Shown piece by piece: positions 42,616 through 50,486 of a stretch of DNA of 64,000 bases (position 1 is its first letter; each line of letters opens with the position of its first letter). The notes under the pieces were generated by a model that was not told the origin of the DNA, ran no database searches, and saw only the letters and a list, made by a program, of their open reading frames with translations. A program made the position numbers and the translations under genes. Origin of the DNA: Chitinophaga pinensis (lineage in GTDB: Bacteria; Bacteroidota; Bacteroidia; M30B66); assembly GCA_945883545.1 (NCBI GenBank), contig CAMCXT010000012.1, positions 1 through 64,000 on the forward strand, in the 5' to 3' direction.

Positions 42616-44490
42616 GTGAATTACCTACAGGTCGATCAATTGACCAAAACTTACGGCGAACGGATTTTATTCCGTGATATTTCATTCGGACTACAACAAG
42701 GACAAAAAACCGCACTCGTTGCCAAAAACGGAGCAGGGAAGTCAACCTTACTGCGCATTCTAACAGGCAGAGAAGTGGCTGATAGCGGCAACGTGGTATT
42801 TAGGAACGGATTGAGTGTAGCTTACCTCGATCAACATCCACCTTTTGATCCTGAATTGACCATTCAAGAAACCGTTTTTGCATGGAAGGATCCTCGCATG
42901 GAAGCCATTCGCAAGTATGAATTTCTGCTTGAAACCAACGGTGATCCTGACGAATTGCAAAGGGTTATCCGTGAGGTTGATGATCTGAAAGCTTGGGATG
43001 TAGAAGCCAAAGTGAAAGAAATTCTTGGTCGTTTAGACATTCATGAGCTGGACCAGAAAATGGGAACGCTCTCCGGCGGGCAAAGAAAGCGTGTTTCATT
43101 GGCTGCGCTGCTTATTCGTGAGCCTGATTTGCTCATTCTCGATGAACCAACCAACCACCTCGACATCGACATGATCGAATGGTTAGAGGGTTGGTTACGC
43201 CAGTCGAATTTAACCTTGCTGATGGTAACGCACGACCGCTATTTCCTCGACAATGTTTGCAACGACATTATTGAAATGGAACGTGAATCAGTTCAGCGCT
43301 TCAAAGGAAATTACGCCTACTACCTCGAAAAGAAAGAGTCAATGCGTGAAGCTTTCAACAGCGAAGTTGAAAAGGCTCGAAATACATATACACGCGAATT
43401 AGAGTGGATGCGCAGAATGCCTAAGGCGCGCGGCACAAAGTCTAAAGCGAGAATCGATCAATTTTACGATATCAAAGACAAGGCTCACCAGCGGATCAAA
43501 GATGATCAGGTTCAGTTGAGCGTGAAAATGAACCGTTTAGGCGGGAAAATTCTTGAATTGGTAAAGGTTTCAAAGGGCTATGGCGATAGAACTTTGATAG
43601 AACCTTTTACCTACACCTTCAAAAAAGGAGAAAAAATTGGGATCGTTGGAAAGAACGGTTGCGGTAAATCAACCTTGTTGAAGATGATTACTGGAGAATT
43701 AGAGACCGATTCAGGGAAAATCACCACCGGAGAAACAGTCATTTTTGGCTATTACTCGCAGGATGGAATGAAAATGAGCGATGAGAAGCGTGTGATAGAA
43801 ATCGTGAAAGATGTAGCCGATGTTATTCCACTTGCGGATGGAAGAAGCCTCACTGCATCTCAACTGCTTCAACTTTTTCTTTTCCCACCTCAAATGCAAT
43901 ACACGCCTGTCGGAAAGTTGAGTGGAGGCGAAAAACGACGATTGTATTTGCTTACTGTTTTGATGAAGAATCCAAACTTCCTCATTCTCGATGAGCCGAC
44001 GAACGATTTGGATATCCAAACACTTAATATCCTTCAGGATTTCCTAGAAAACTTTGGTGGTTGCGTCCTCATTGTTTCCCACGACCGTTATTTCATGGAC
44101 ATTCTAGCCGATCACTTGTTTGTGTTCGAGGGAGCTGGCGTGATTCGGGATTACAATGGAAATTATACCGATTATCGTTTAGAGCTTTTAGAATTAGAAA
44201 AGGCACGCCAGAATCAGTCGTCATCAGCACCTAAGCCTGTTGTTGTTCAGGAACCTGTTGCTCCAAAGAAAGAAAAGGTAAAGCCTTCTTTCAAGGAAAC
44301 CCATGAATTCGAACAAATTGAAAAGGAACTTCCGAAACTAGAGGAGCGTATCGCAGTGCTTGCAGCAGAAATGAACAGTGGAATTTCTGATCATGTGCGG
44401 TTGAAAGAAATCAGTGAGGAAGTGAAAGCCCTTACAGAAACATTGGAGCAGAAATCAATGCGTTGGCTCGAACTCGCCGAAAAGATGTAA
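42616..44490 (+). CDS. ABC-F family ATPase (Uup-like)
   Basis: This 624-residue cytoplasmic protein has two ABC cassettes and no membrane domain, so it acts on the ribosome rather than in transport. Cassette 1 has Walker A AKNGAGKSTLLR, signature LSGGQRKR and Walker B LLILDEPTNHLD. Cassette 2 has GKNGCGKSTLLK, LSGGEKRR and FLILDEPTNDLD. The linker between them (ARNTYTRELEWMRRMPKARGTKSKARID) is the Uup type, and a C-terminal coiled coil follows. Start is GTG, with no ATG nearby in frame. Confidence 0.94.
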   Translation: MNYLQVDQLTKTYGERILFRDISFGLQQGQKTALVAKNGAGKSTLLRILTGREVADSGNVVFRNGLSVAYLDQHPPFDPELTIQETVFAWKDPRMEAIRKYEFLLETNGDPDELQRVIREVDDLKAWDVEAKVKEILGRLDIHELDQKMGTLSGGQRKRVSLAALLIREPDLLILDEPTNHLDIDMIEWLEGWLRQSNLTLLMVTHDRYFLDNVCNDIIEMERESVQRFKGNYAYYLEKKESMREAFNSEVEKARNTYTRELEWMRRMPKARGTKSKARIDQFYDIKDKAHQRIKDDQVQLSVKMNRLGGKILELVKVSKGYGDRTLIEPFTYTFKKGEKIGIVGKNGCGKSTLLKMITGELETDSGKITTGETVIFGYYSQDGMKMSDEKRVIEIVKDVADVIPLADGRSLTASQLLQLFLFPPQMQYTPVGKLSGGEKRRLYLLTVLMKNPNFLILDEPTNDLDIQTLNILQDFLENFGGCVLIVSHDRYFMDILADHLFVFEGAGVIRDYNGNYTDYRLELLELEKARQNQSSSAPKPVVVQEPVAPKKEKVKPSFKETHEFEQIEKELPKLEERIAVLAAEMNSGISDHVRLKEISEEVKALTETLEQKSMRWLELAEKM

Positions 44491-44505
44491 TCATTTTCGC
44501 ATAGG

Positions 44506-44922
44506 TTAATTGGCATTGATCACTTCGGTGCGCGACAAGGAATCTTGCCAGCCTTTTCTTTCTGGGTGAAAAAGTATAGCGATGATGCCTCCGAAAATTG
44601 CAGCAATCGAAAGGAATTTAGCTGCATTTCGGCCAATCGATTGTAGTGCATCTACCTTTTTGCCTTTGAAGTCGATTACTCTCAAACTCATCATCATTTT
44701 ACCCGGGGATGCCTGATAATCGGAGCTTTCCCAGATTGCCCAATACAGAAACAATCCGACCGTTGAAAAAATGCTTATAACTTTTTGTGCTTGAGGAGAT
44801 CCAGTGTTGCCAACTATCATGAAAACGATAGCAGCGGAAAAGATGCTCATGATAAAAGCATCGATGATATCGGCTATTGCTCTTTTGAAAAATGAAGGAT
44901 AATTAATTTGAGGCATGTTCAT
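44506..44922 (-). CDS. RDD family membrane protein
   Basis: This 138-residue protein has three membrane helices and the RDD pattern: FFKRAIADIIDAFIM (here R-A-x-x-D-x-x-D), WAIWESSDYQASPGKMMMSLRVID and RKGWQDSLSRTEVI. Its function is unknown in most bacteria. It is divergent from the DUF6340 lipoprotein gene, and a TAAATTCG box lies 18 bases before the ATG. Confidence 0.85.
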   Translation of the reverse strand: MNMPQINYPSFFKRAIADIIDAFIMSIFSAAIVFMIVGNTGSPQAQKVISIFSTVGLFLYWAIWESSDYQASPGKMMMSLRVIDFKGKKVDALQSIGRNAAKFLSIAAIFGGIIAILFHPERKGWQDSLSRTEVINAN

Positions 44923-44940
44923 TGTTTATAAATTAATATT

Positions 44941-44948
44941 CGAATTTA
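44941..44948 (-). promoter_or_regulatory. candidate -7 box of the RDD gene
   Basis: TAAATTCG on the minus strand, 18 bases before the ATG; one mismatch to TAnnTTTG. Confidence 0.3.
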
Positions 44949-44990
44949 GAATCCTCAAAAAATCAAAACTAATCTCTTAATCTCAATTCC

Positions 44991-46031
44991 ATGCAAAGAG
45001 CAATCATTCTTTTTCTGGTTTTCCTGATAATTTCTTCTTGCAAAGTAACCAATGTTTCTTATTCGGGATTGCGACCTGCCGATGTTACACTTCCAAAAGA
45101 AATTCAGAATGTAGTTTTGGTAAATCGTTACAAAGCCGATCGAAGAAATCAATGGTTAAATGTTGTGGAAGGTCTTTTTACTGGTGAGATTTTGTTTGCA
45201 GACAAAAGAGGTGTTGAGCAATCTCTTGCAGCGTTACAAACAAGACTACAAGATGGACCGAAATACAATGTAGCTATTGCCAGTGAGCAATTAACAGGCA
45301 CAGGAACTGGTATAATTCCTCCTCCACTTACATCTAACCAAATCTGGGAACTCTGTCAAATCAACAATGCCGATGCAGTTGTAGCTATTGAAAGTTTTGA
45401 CTCAGATATAAATATCACTGCCGAACCAAGGCAACGCAAGCGCACTGTTAATGGACAGGAAGTCATAGAAAATTATTTCGAGGCGATCGAACAGGTTCGA
45501 ATCAATATGACTTGGAGAACTTATAATGGGAAAAATGGAAATGTGATAGATCAACATACTATGGTGGCTCAACGTGCATTTACTGCAACAGGCTTAACGC
45601 CAGATATAGCTAGAAGAGGATTGATTTTTCCCGTGGATGCCATCATGCGAACTGCCTTTGAAGGAGGCGATTCATATGGCATTCGAATTTCCCCATCTTG
45701 GGTGAATTATGTAAGAGAGATTTATACAAAGGGTTCCCGTTCGGGACAAATGAAGGCTGCCAAGCGGATGGCTATTCGTGGAGATTGGGAAGGCGCAGCA
45801 AAGATTTGGGAAAGACTTTCACAGTCGGACAATGAAAAAATCGCTAAACGATCCTCTTACAATAGAGCTGTAGCCGCCGAATTTATGGGCAACTACGAAG
45901 AAGCTTTAACCTGGGCTAGAAAGGCAGCCGATCAATACGGACTTCGAAGAGCCGACCGATACATTTGGACGATCAAAGCCCGATTGGGTGAATTACAAAG
46001 GTTGGATCAGCAGATGGAAGATGTAAAATAA
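44991..46031 (+). CDS. DUF6340 lipoprotein
   Basis: This 346-residue protein has a lipoprotein signal (MQRAIILFLVFLIISSCKVT, lipobox ISSC), so it is anchored to an envelope membrane. It shows the DUF6340 pattern of a NVVLVNRYKADRRN segment, a central IADAVVAIE-like strand (NNADAVVAIESFDSD) and a C-terminal TPR-like region (AAKIWERLS, YEEALTWARKAADQYGLRRA). Function is unknown. It is flanked downstream by a strong terminator. Confidence 0.82.
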   Translation: MQRAIILFLVFLIISSCKVTNVSYSGLRPADVTLPKEIQNVVLVNRYKADRRNQWLNVVEGLFTGEILFADKRGVEQSLAALQTRLQDGPKYNVAIASEQLTGTGTGIIPPPLTSNQIWELCQINNADAVVAIESFDSDINITAEPRQRKRTVNGQEVIENYFEAIEQVRINMTWRTYNGKNGNVIDQHTMVAQRAFTATGLTPDIARRGLIFPVDAIMRTAFEGGDSYGIRISPSWVNYVREIYTKGSRSGQMKAAKRMAIRGDWEGAAKIWERLSQSDNEKIAKRSSYNRAVAAEFMGNYEEALTWARKAADQYGLRRADRYIWTIKARLGELQRLDQQMEDVK

Positions 46032-46168
46032 TTCTTATCCTCTGATGTGATAATTTAGGAAACCATGAAGAACTGAAGCGAATTTTCCAGGATTTCAATA
46101 AATCACTAGAACTAAACTGCCAAAAGAATTGATTACCGCATGAAGCGTGATTCAACCGCAACAAGAAT

Positions 46169-46208
46169 AAAACCCTCGATCTGGAATCATCTTCCGATCG
46201 AGGGTTTT
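46169..46208. terminator. bidirectional rho-independent terminator
   Basis: A perfect 13-base inverted repeat AAAACCCTCGATC / GATCGAGGGTTTT has a 14-base interior that can pair further (GGAA/TTCC). It lies between the DUF6340 gene and the convergent aldehyde dehydrogenase operon and can end both. The rest of 46032-46224 holds nothing else. Confidence 0.88.
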
Positions 46209-46224
46209 GTCATTTTGTGGTAAA

Positions 46225-47172
46225 TCAAATCCCAATTGGGTGCCAGGTTGTTTTTACTTCAATGAAATCTTGAATTCTGTAGGGATTTTCTTCTTTAGGT
46301 TCGAACCAATTTGATACGAATTCAATTCGCGCTCTTTTAACATTGAGCGCTGAAAGGGTTTCTACTTCTTTAATTTCCTCCGCTTTGTTGCTGTGCAGGT
46401 AGATAGCATTTACATCCATATGGTTTGCCATGTGCGCCAGCAACTCTTTTCTAGTGCCTGTGAGTATGTTTACCACGCCTGCAGGTATGTCGGAGGTTGC
46501 GATTACTTCTGCCAATGTAACGGCACTAAGCGCTTTGCTTTCAGAAGCCAAAACAACACAGGTATTTCCACCTGCGATAACTGGAGCCATCACGGAAATA
46601 AGTCCCAATAAACCACTTTCTTCGGCTGCAACAATAGTAACGACACCTGTGGGCTCGTTCGACGAAAAATTGAAATGTGATGAACTCACAGGATTTACAG
46701 AACTGAAAATAGCATTGAATTTATCGCACCAACCTGCATAATAAATTAGTCGATCGATGGCGGTTTCAGTTTCATTGATAGCAGCTTCTTTTGTAGCACC
46801 CATCAGTTGTAGTTCTTCAATGAACTGAGATGAACGGGTTTCGAGCATTTCTGCCAATCTGTAAAGGATTTGCGATTTGTTCAAGCCTGCTCGGGCTGCC
46901 CACTTTTCTTGAGCTTCTCTAGCTGCTACAACGGCATTCCGGATGTCTTTTCGCGATGAAAGGCAAAGATTCACAATGCTGCCATCGGAAAGAGTTAATG
47001 GATAATATCTTCCCGATTCGGTGCGAGGGAATTGCCCATTGATGAAAATCTTATAGGTTTTTTGCACTTTGATTCTTGAACTGCCTGTTTGCTTCTTTTC
47101 AGCCTGACCGTTGTTTTGTGCAACAACGGTCTTTTTTGCAGTTGGTTTTTTAGGTGTTGAGGTATTTGCCAT
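46225..47172 (-). CDS. half-length aldehyde dehydrogenase-like pseudo-enzyme (ALDH16 C-terminal type)
   Basis: This 315-residue ALDH-fold protein keeps the N-terminal cofactor-binding half (YKIFINGQFPRTESGRYYPL, GVVTIVAAEESGLLGLIS, GGNTCVVLASESKALSAVTLAEV, IPAGVVNILTG). It then stops, without the catalytic cysteine and glutamate motifs. Normal ALDHs have about 490 residues. The end (NPYRIQDFIEVKTTWHPIG) looks like an evolved tail, not a frameshift. It follows the full ALDH gene by 19 bases. ALDH16 proteins fuse a catalytic ALDH to a similar short inactive domain, so I infer a split ALDH16. The N-terminal ~35 residues are a lysine/glutamine-rich linker. Confidence 0.82.
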   Translation of the reverse strand: MANTSTPKKPTAKKTVVAQNNGQAEKKQTGSSRIKVQKTYKIFINGQFPRTESGRYYPLTLSDGSIVNLCLSSRKDIRNAVVAAREAQEKWAARAGLNKSQILYRLAEMLETRSSQFIEELQLMGATKEAAINETETAIDRLIYYAGWCDKFNAIFSSVNPVSSSHFNFSSNEPTGVVTIVAAEESGLLGLISVMAPVIAGGNTCVVLASESKALSAVTLAEVIATSDIPAGVVNILTGTRKELLAHMANHMDVNAIYLHSNKAEEIKEVETLSALNVKRARIEFVSNWFEPKEENPYRIQDFIEVKTTWHPIGI

Positions 47173-47191
47173 CTGAATTTTCTTAGACTGA

Positions 47192-48691
47192 TTAACGAAG
47201 ATTTAAATAAGGCAACAAGCCATGTAAGCCCCCTTCTCTGCCGAAACCGCTTTCACGAAATCCTCCAAATGGAGAAGAAGGATCAAACTTATTGTAGGTA
47301 TTTGCCCAAACAACACCAGCTTTTAGTTTGGTTGTCATGTTGAAGATCTTCGATCCTTTATCGGTCCAAACACCAGCACTTAATCCATATGGAGTGTTGT
47401 TTGCCTTTTCGATAACCTCTTCAACTGTTCTAAAAGTTTGAACAGCTAGAACAGGACCAAAGATTTCCTCTTGAACCACTCTGTGGCTTTGTGAGGTGTT
47501 TAAGAAAAGGGTTGGTTTACAGAAATATCCTTTGGATGGAATGCTACAGTTGGGTTGAAAAACCTCTCCACCTTCATTCACTCCGATCTTTAAGTATTCG
47601 TTGATTTTCTTAAGTTGCTCAGGCGAATTAATCGCACCGATGTCTGTGTTTTTGTCCATCGGATCGCCGACAATTAGCGATGCCATTCTGTCTTTAAGTT
47701 TTCGGATCACTTTATCGGCAACTCCTTCTTGTACAAAAAGTCTTGAGCCAGCGCAGCAAACGTGGCCTTGATTGAAAAAGATACCATTTACAATGCCTTC
47801 TACTGCTTGGTCGAGTGCAGCATCTTCGAAGATGATATTTGCTGCTTTTCCGCCAAGTTCAAGGGTTAATTTTTTGCCTGTTCCTGCGATGGCTTTTTGG
47901 ATCAATTTCCCTACATCGGTCGAGCCAGTAAAGGCGATTTTATCAATGTCAGGGTGATTTACAATAGCTGCTCCTGTGGCACCAGCACCAGTAACGATGT
48001 TTACAACACCTGCAGGCAATCCCGATTCTTCAATGATTTCAGCAAGTTTTAGTGCTGTGAGTGGTGTTGATTCTGCGGGTTTAAGTACAACCGTATTTCC
48101 TGCCGCAAGTGCAGGCGCGATTTTCCATGCTGCCATCAGCAATGGGAAATTCCACGGAATAATTTGACCTGCAACGCCAATCGATTCTGGATTTTTACCT
48201 GGAAATGCATATTCAAGTTTATCGGCCCAACCTGCATAATAGAAAAAGTGATTGGCTGCCAATGGAATATCAATATCTCGACTTTCGCGGATTGGTTTAC
48301 CTCCATCCATTGATTCGATTACCGCGAATTCTCTCGCTCTTTCTTGAATCAATCGAGCAATTCGGTATATGTATTTTGCTCTTTCACGAGCGGGCATTTT
48401 CGACCAAACGTTTTCGTAAGCAGCACGAGCAGCTTTCACTGCTTTGTCGACATCTTCTTGAGTGCCTTCAGCTACCTTCGCCAAAACCTGTTCTGTTGAA
48501 GGGTTGATGGTTTCAAAGTAACCTCCTTTACTTGGCTTTACCCAAGTGCCATTGATGAAGAGGTCGTATTGTTTTTTCAGGCGGATGTGTGCACTTGATT
48601 CAGGTGCGGGTGTATAGATGAGCGCTTTACTGAAGTCTAAACTTGGTTCGGCTGCCTGCTGCTGGTGTTTTTTATCTTGTTTTTTCGACAT
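47192..48691 (-). CDS. aldehyde dehydrogenase, catalytic subunit (ALDH16-like)
   Basis: This 499-residue NAD(P)-dependent aldehyde dehydrogenase has all active-site parts: GVAGQIIPWNFPLLMAAWK, GNTVVLKPAESTPL, FTGSTDVGKLI, the general base in LTLELGGKAANI and the catalytic cysteine in NQGHVCCAGSRLFV. EIFGPVLAVQTF and PFGGFRESGFGREGG follow near the end. Its place directly after deoC suggests it oxidises the acetaldehyde released from deoxyribose 5-phosphate. The N-terminal ~35 residues are a polar extension. The following gene encodes an inactive partner-like half. Confidence 0.93.
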   Translation of the reverse strand: MSKKQDKKHQQQAAEPSLDFSKALIYTPAPESSAHIRLKKQYDLFINGTWVKPSKGGYFETINPSTEQVLAKVAEGTQEDVDKAVKAARAAYENVWSKMPARERAKYIYRIARLIQERAREFAVIESMDGGKPIRESRDIDIPLAANHFFYYAGWADKLEYAFPGKNPESIGVAGQIIPWNFPLLMAAWKIAPALAAGNTVVLKPAESTPLTALKLAEIIEESGLPAGVVNIVTGAGATGAAIVNHPDIDKIAFTGSTDVGKLIQKAIAGTGKKLTLELGGKAANIIFEDAALDQAVEGIVNGIFFNQGHVCCAGSRLFVQEGVADKVIRKLKDRMASLIVGDPMDKNTDIGAINSPEQLKKINEYLKIGVNEGGEVFQPNCSIPSKGYFCKPTLFLNTSQSHRVVQEEIFGPVLAVQTFRTVEEVIEKANNTPYGLSAGVWTDKGSKIFNMTTKLKAGVVWANTYNKFDPSSPFGGFRESGFGREGGLHGLLPYLNLR

Positions 48692-48703
48692 GTGCTGTCA
48701 GGA

Positions 48704-49615
48704 TTAATCGTTGGAGAAATAATTCAGACTTTGGTAAACCCCAGTTTGGTCTTTTGCAAGTTGCATGAGAATGTCGTTCGCCAATTTTGAAGCGCCAAAT
48801 CTGAACCAATCTGGGTTCATCCAAGCTTCGCCAAGTGTTTCACGAACCATCACCAGATAATGCAATGCTAGTTTCGAGGTAGCAATTCCTCCAGCGGGTT
48901 TCATACCGATCATTTTACCAGTTTCGTAATAATAGTCACGAATAGCTTCGAGCATAACCAAAGTAACGGGCATGGTTGCAGCAGGCTGAATTTTTCCAGT
49001 AGAGGTTTTGATAAAATCGGCTCCAGCGAAAATGGCGATATCAGAAGCTTTTCGAACATTGTCGAGGGTTGAAAGTTCGCCTGTTTCGAGGATTACTTTA
49101 AGATGCGCCTTTCCACAAGCTTCCTTTACAGCAGCAATTTCATCGAATACGAGATTGAAATCTCCTTGTAAAAATCTACCTCTCGAAATCACCATATCGA
49201 TTTCATCAGCACCTTCTTCAACGGCAAATTTGGTGTCGTCGAGCTTCACTTTTAGAGGTGCCAATCCACTTGGAAATGCGGTGGCAACAGCTGCCACTTT
49301 GATGTTAGAACCCTTGAGTGCTTTTCGTGCTGTTCTCACCATTGTTGGATAAACACAAACAGCAGCAACCGTTGGGATTCCAGGCATAGCATCATGTGGA
49401 TGCATGGCTTTGTAGCACAGCTGTTTGACTTTTCCTTCAGAATCTTTTCCTTCGAGAGTAGTGAGGTCGATCATACTCAAGGCCAATTTCAAACCTGCTA
49501 CTTTGGTTTCGCCTTTAATTGATCGGCTTTGAAATCTTGCGCAGCGCTCTTCAACAGAAATTTGATCAATAGGAGGTGAGATCGATGGTTGGTAACTGAC
49601 GTTGTGATTACCCAT
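48704..49615 (-). CDS. deoC: deoxyribose-phosphate aldolase
   Basis: DeoC cleaves 2-deoxyribose 5-phosphate into acetaldehyde and glyceraldehyde 3-phosphate in deoxynucleoside breakdown. From the ATG at 49613-49615 it has 303 residues (the ORF-track TTG is rejected). It shows IDLTTLEGKD, AAVCVYPTMV, EEGADEIDMVISRG, KVILETGEL, the Schiff-base lysine in FIKTSTGK and the second active-site lysine in GMKPAGGIA. It heads the operon with two ALDH genes behind a perfect TACATTTG box. Confidence 0.95.
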   Translation of the reverse strand: MGNHNVSYQPSISPPIDQISVEERCARFQSRSIKGETKVAGLKLALSMIDLTTLEGKDSEGKVKQLCYKAMHPHDAMPGIPTVAAVCVYPTMVRTARKALKGSNIKVAAVATAFPSGLAPLKVKLDDTKFAVEEGADEIDMVISRGRFLQGDFNLVFDEIAAVKEACGKAHLKVILETGELSTLDNVRKASDIAIFAGADFIKTSTGKIQPAATMPVTLVMLEAIRDYYYETGKMIGMKPAGGIATSKLALHYLVMVRETLGEAWMNPDWFRFGASKLANDILMQLAKDQTGVYQSLNYFSND

Positions 49616-49633
49616 ATTCGGATACAATTTTAT

Positions 49634-49641
49634 CAAATGTA
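49634..49641 (-). promoter_or_regulatory. -7 box of the deoC operon
   Basis: TACATTTG on the minus strand (perfect consensus), 18 bases before the deoC ATG. No clear -33 element at standard spacing. Confidence 0.45.
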
Positions 49642-49654
49642 CAAAAGTGACAAC

Positions 49655-50011
49655 TTATCGAAGCCAGTGAGGCAAACGCATAAATACTGGCAATGCCAAA
49701 AGGCACCCCAAGGTATTGAAAATGAAATCAAAAATGTCGGAATATCGGTCGGTATAAATTGTTCCTTGTAAGATTTCAATAAGTCCGCCGTAAGCAATAC
49801 AAACTAAGGTGATACTAAGTAATCTATTGTATTTCTGGTTGAATTTGCACAACCATCTTAAGTAAAATACATTCAGGGCAAAGAAAACACCGAGGTGAGC
49901 GATTTTATCGAAATTGACAATATCGACCTTGGGTAGATCTTTGCCCGGAAGTAGTGTAAGTATGGTAATTATGAGGGTCCACAGCAGGGCAGGACCTGCG
50001 TATCGGATCAT
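49655..50011 (-). CDS. VanZ-like membrane protein
   Basis: This 118-residue protein has about four helices and the VanZ-like pattern: LLPGKDLPKVDIVNFDKIAHLGVFFAL, then YGGLIEILQGTIYTDRYSDIFDFIFNTLG. In enterococci VanZ confers teicoplanin resistance, but the wider family is of unknown function. The ATG overlaps the gcvH stop (TGATG); the ORF-track start is one TTG codon upstream. Linkage of gcvH and vanZ downstream of sprA is, from memory, common in Bacteroidota. Confidence 0.85.
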   Translation of the reverse strand: MIRYAGPALLWTLIITILTLLPGKDLPKVDIVNFDKIAHLGVFFALNVFYLRWLCKFNQKYNRLLSITLVCIAYGGLIEILQGTIYTDRYSDIFDFIFNTLGCLLALPVFMRLPHWLR

Positions 50012-50388
50012 CAATGTCCGATCAATGCCTTGTAGTCGGCTGCGTTCAATAGACCTTCACGGTTGCTGTCGGTCAATTTCACACGAATCATCCAGCCTTC
50101 ACCGTATGGATCAGCGTTTACAGTTTCAGGTGAAGCTTCAAGCCCTTCGTTAAACTCAATGATTTCGCCAGAAATTGGCATATAGAGATCCGATACGGTT
50201 TTCACTGCTTCAACAGTTCCGAAGATATCGCCAATGTTGATGGTATCGCCAACAGTATCGACTTCAACAAATACAATATCGCCAAGTTCGCCTTGTGCGA
50301 AATCTGTGATGCCTACCAATGCAGTATCACCTTCAATTTTAACCCACTCGTGGTCTTTGGTGTAGAAAAGATCTTCTGGAAAATTCAT
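50011..50388 (-). CDS. gcvH: glycine cleavage system H protein
   Basis: GcvH carries the lipoyl arm that shuttles the aminomethyl group between the P, T and L proteins. It has 125 residues, the family length, with [33 protein letters not shown] and the lipoylated lysine in [15 protein letters not shown]. The P and T genes are not in the window. It follows sprA by 98 bases and has its own perfect TACGTTTG box in that gap. Confidence 0.96.
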   Translation of the reverse strand: MNFPEDLFYTKDHEWVKIEGDTALVGITDFAQGELGDIVFVEVDTVGDTINIGDIFGTVEAVKTVSDLYMPISGEIIEFNEGLEASPETVNADPYGEGWMIRVKLTDSNREGLLNAADYKALIGH

Positions 50389-50405
50389 GTCTGAGATTTG
50401 AGGCT

Positions 50406-50413
50406 CAAACGTA
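50406..50413 (-). promoter_or_regulatory. -7 box of gcvH-vanZ
   Basis: TACGTTTG on the minus strand (perfect consensus) in the sprA-gcvH gap, 17 bases before the gcvH ATG, so gcvH need not depend on sprA read-through. Confidence 0.48.
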
Positions 50414-50486
50414 CCAATTTTAGATGAAATCTTGTGTGTAGAACTTCAAAAAATCAAGGCGAAACTTAAAAAATAATGGGTTAGCG

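Noticed and set aside
46225-48691. Two ALDH ORFs as a frameshifted single gene
   Set aside because: The first ORF is a complete ALDH with its own C terminus, and the second restarts from an ALDH N terminus; they are two genes.
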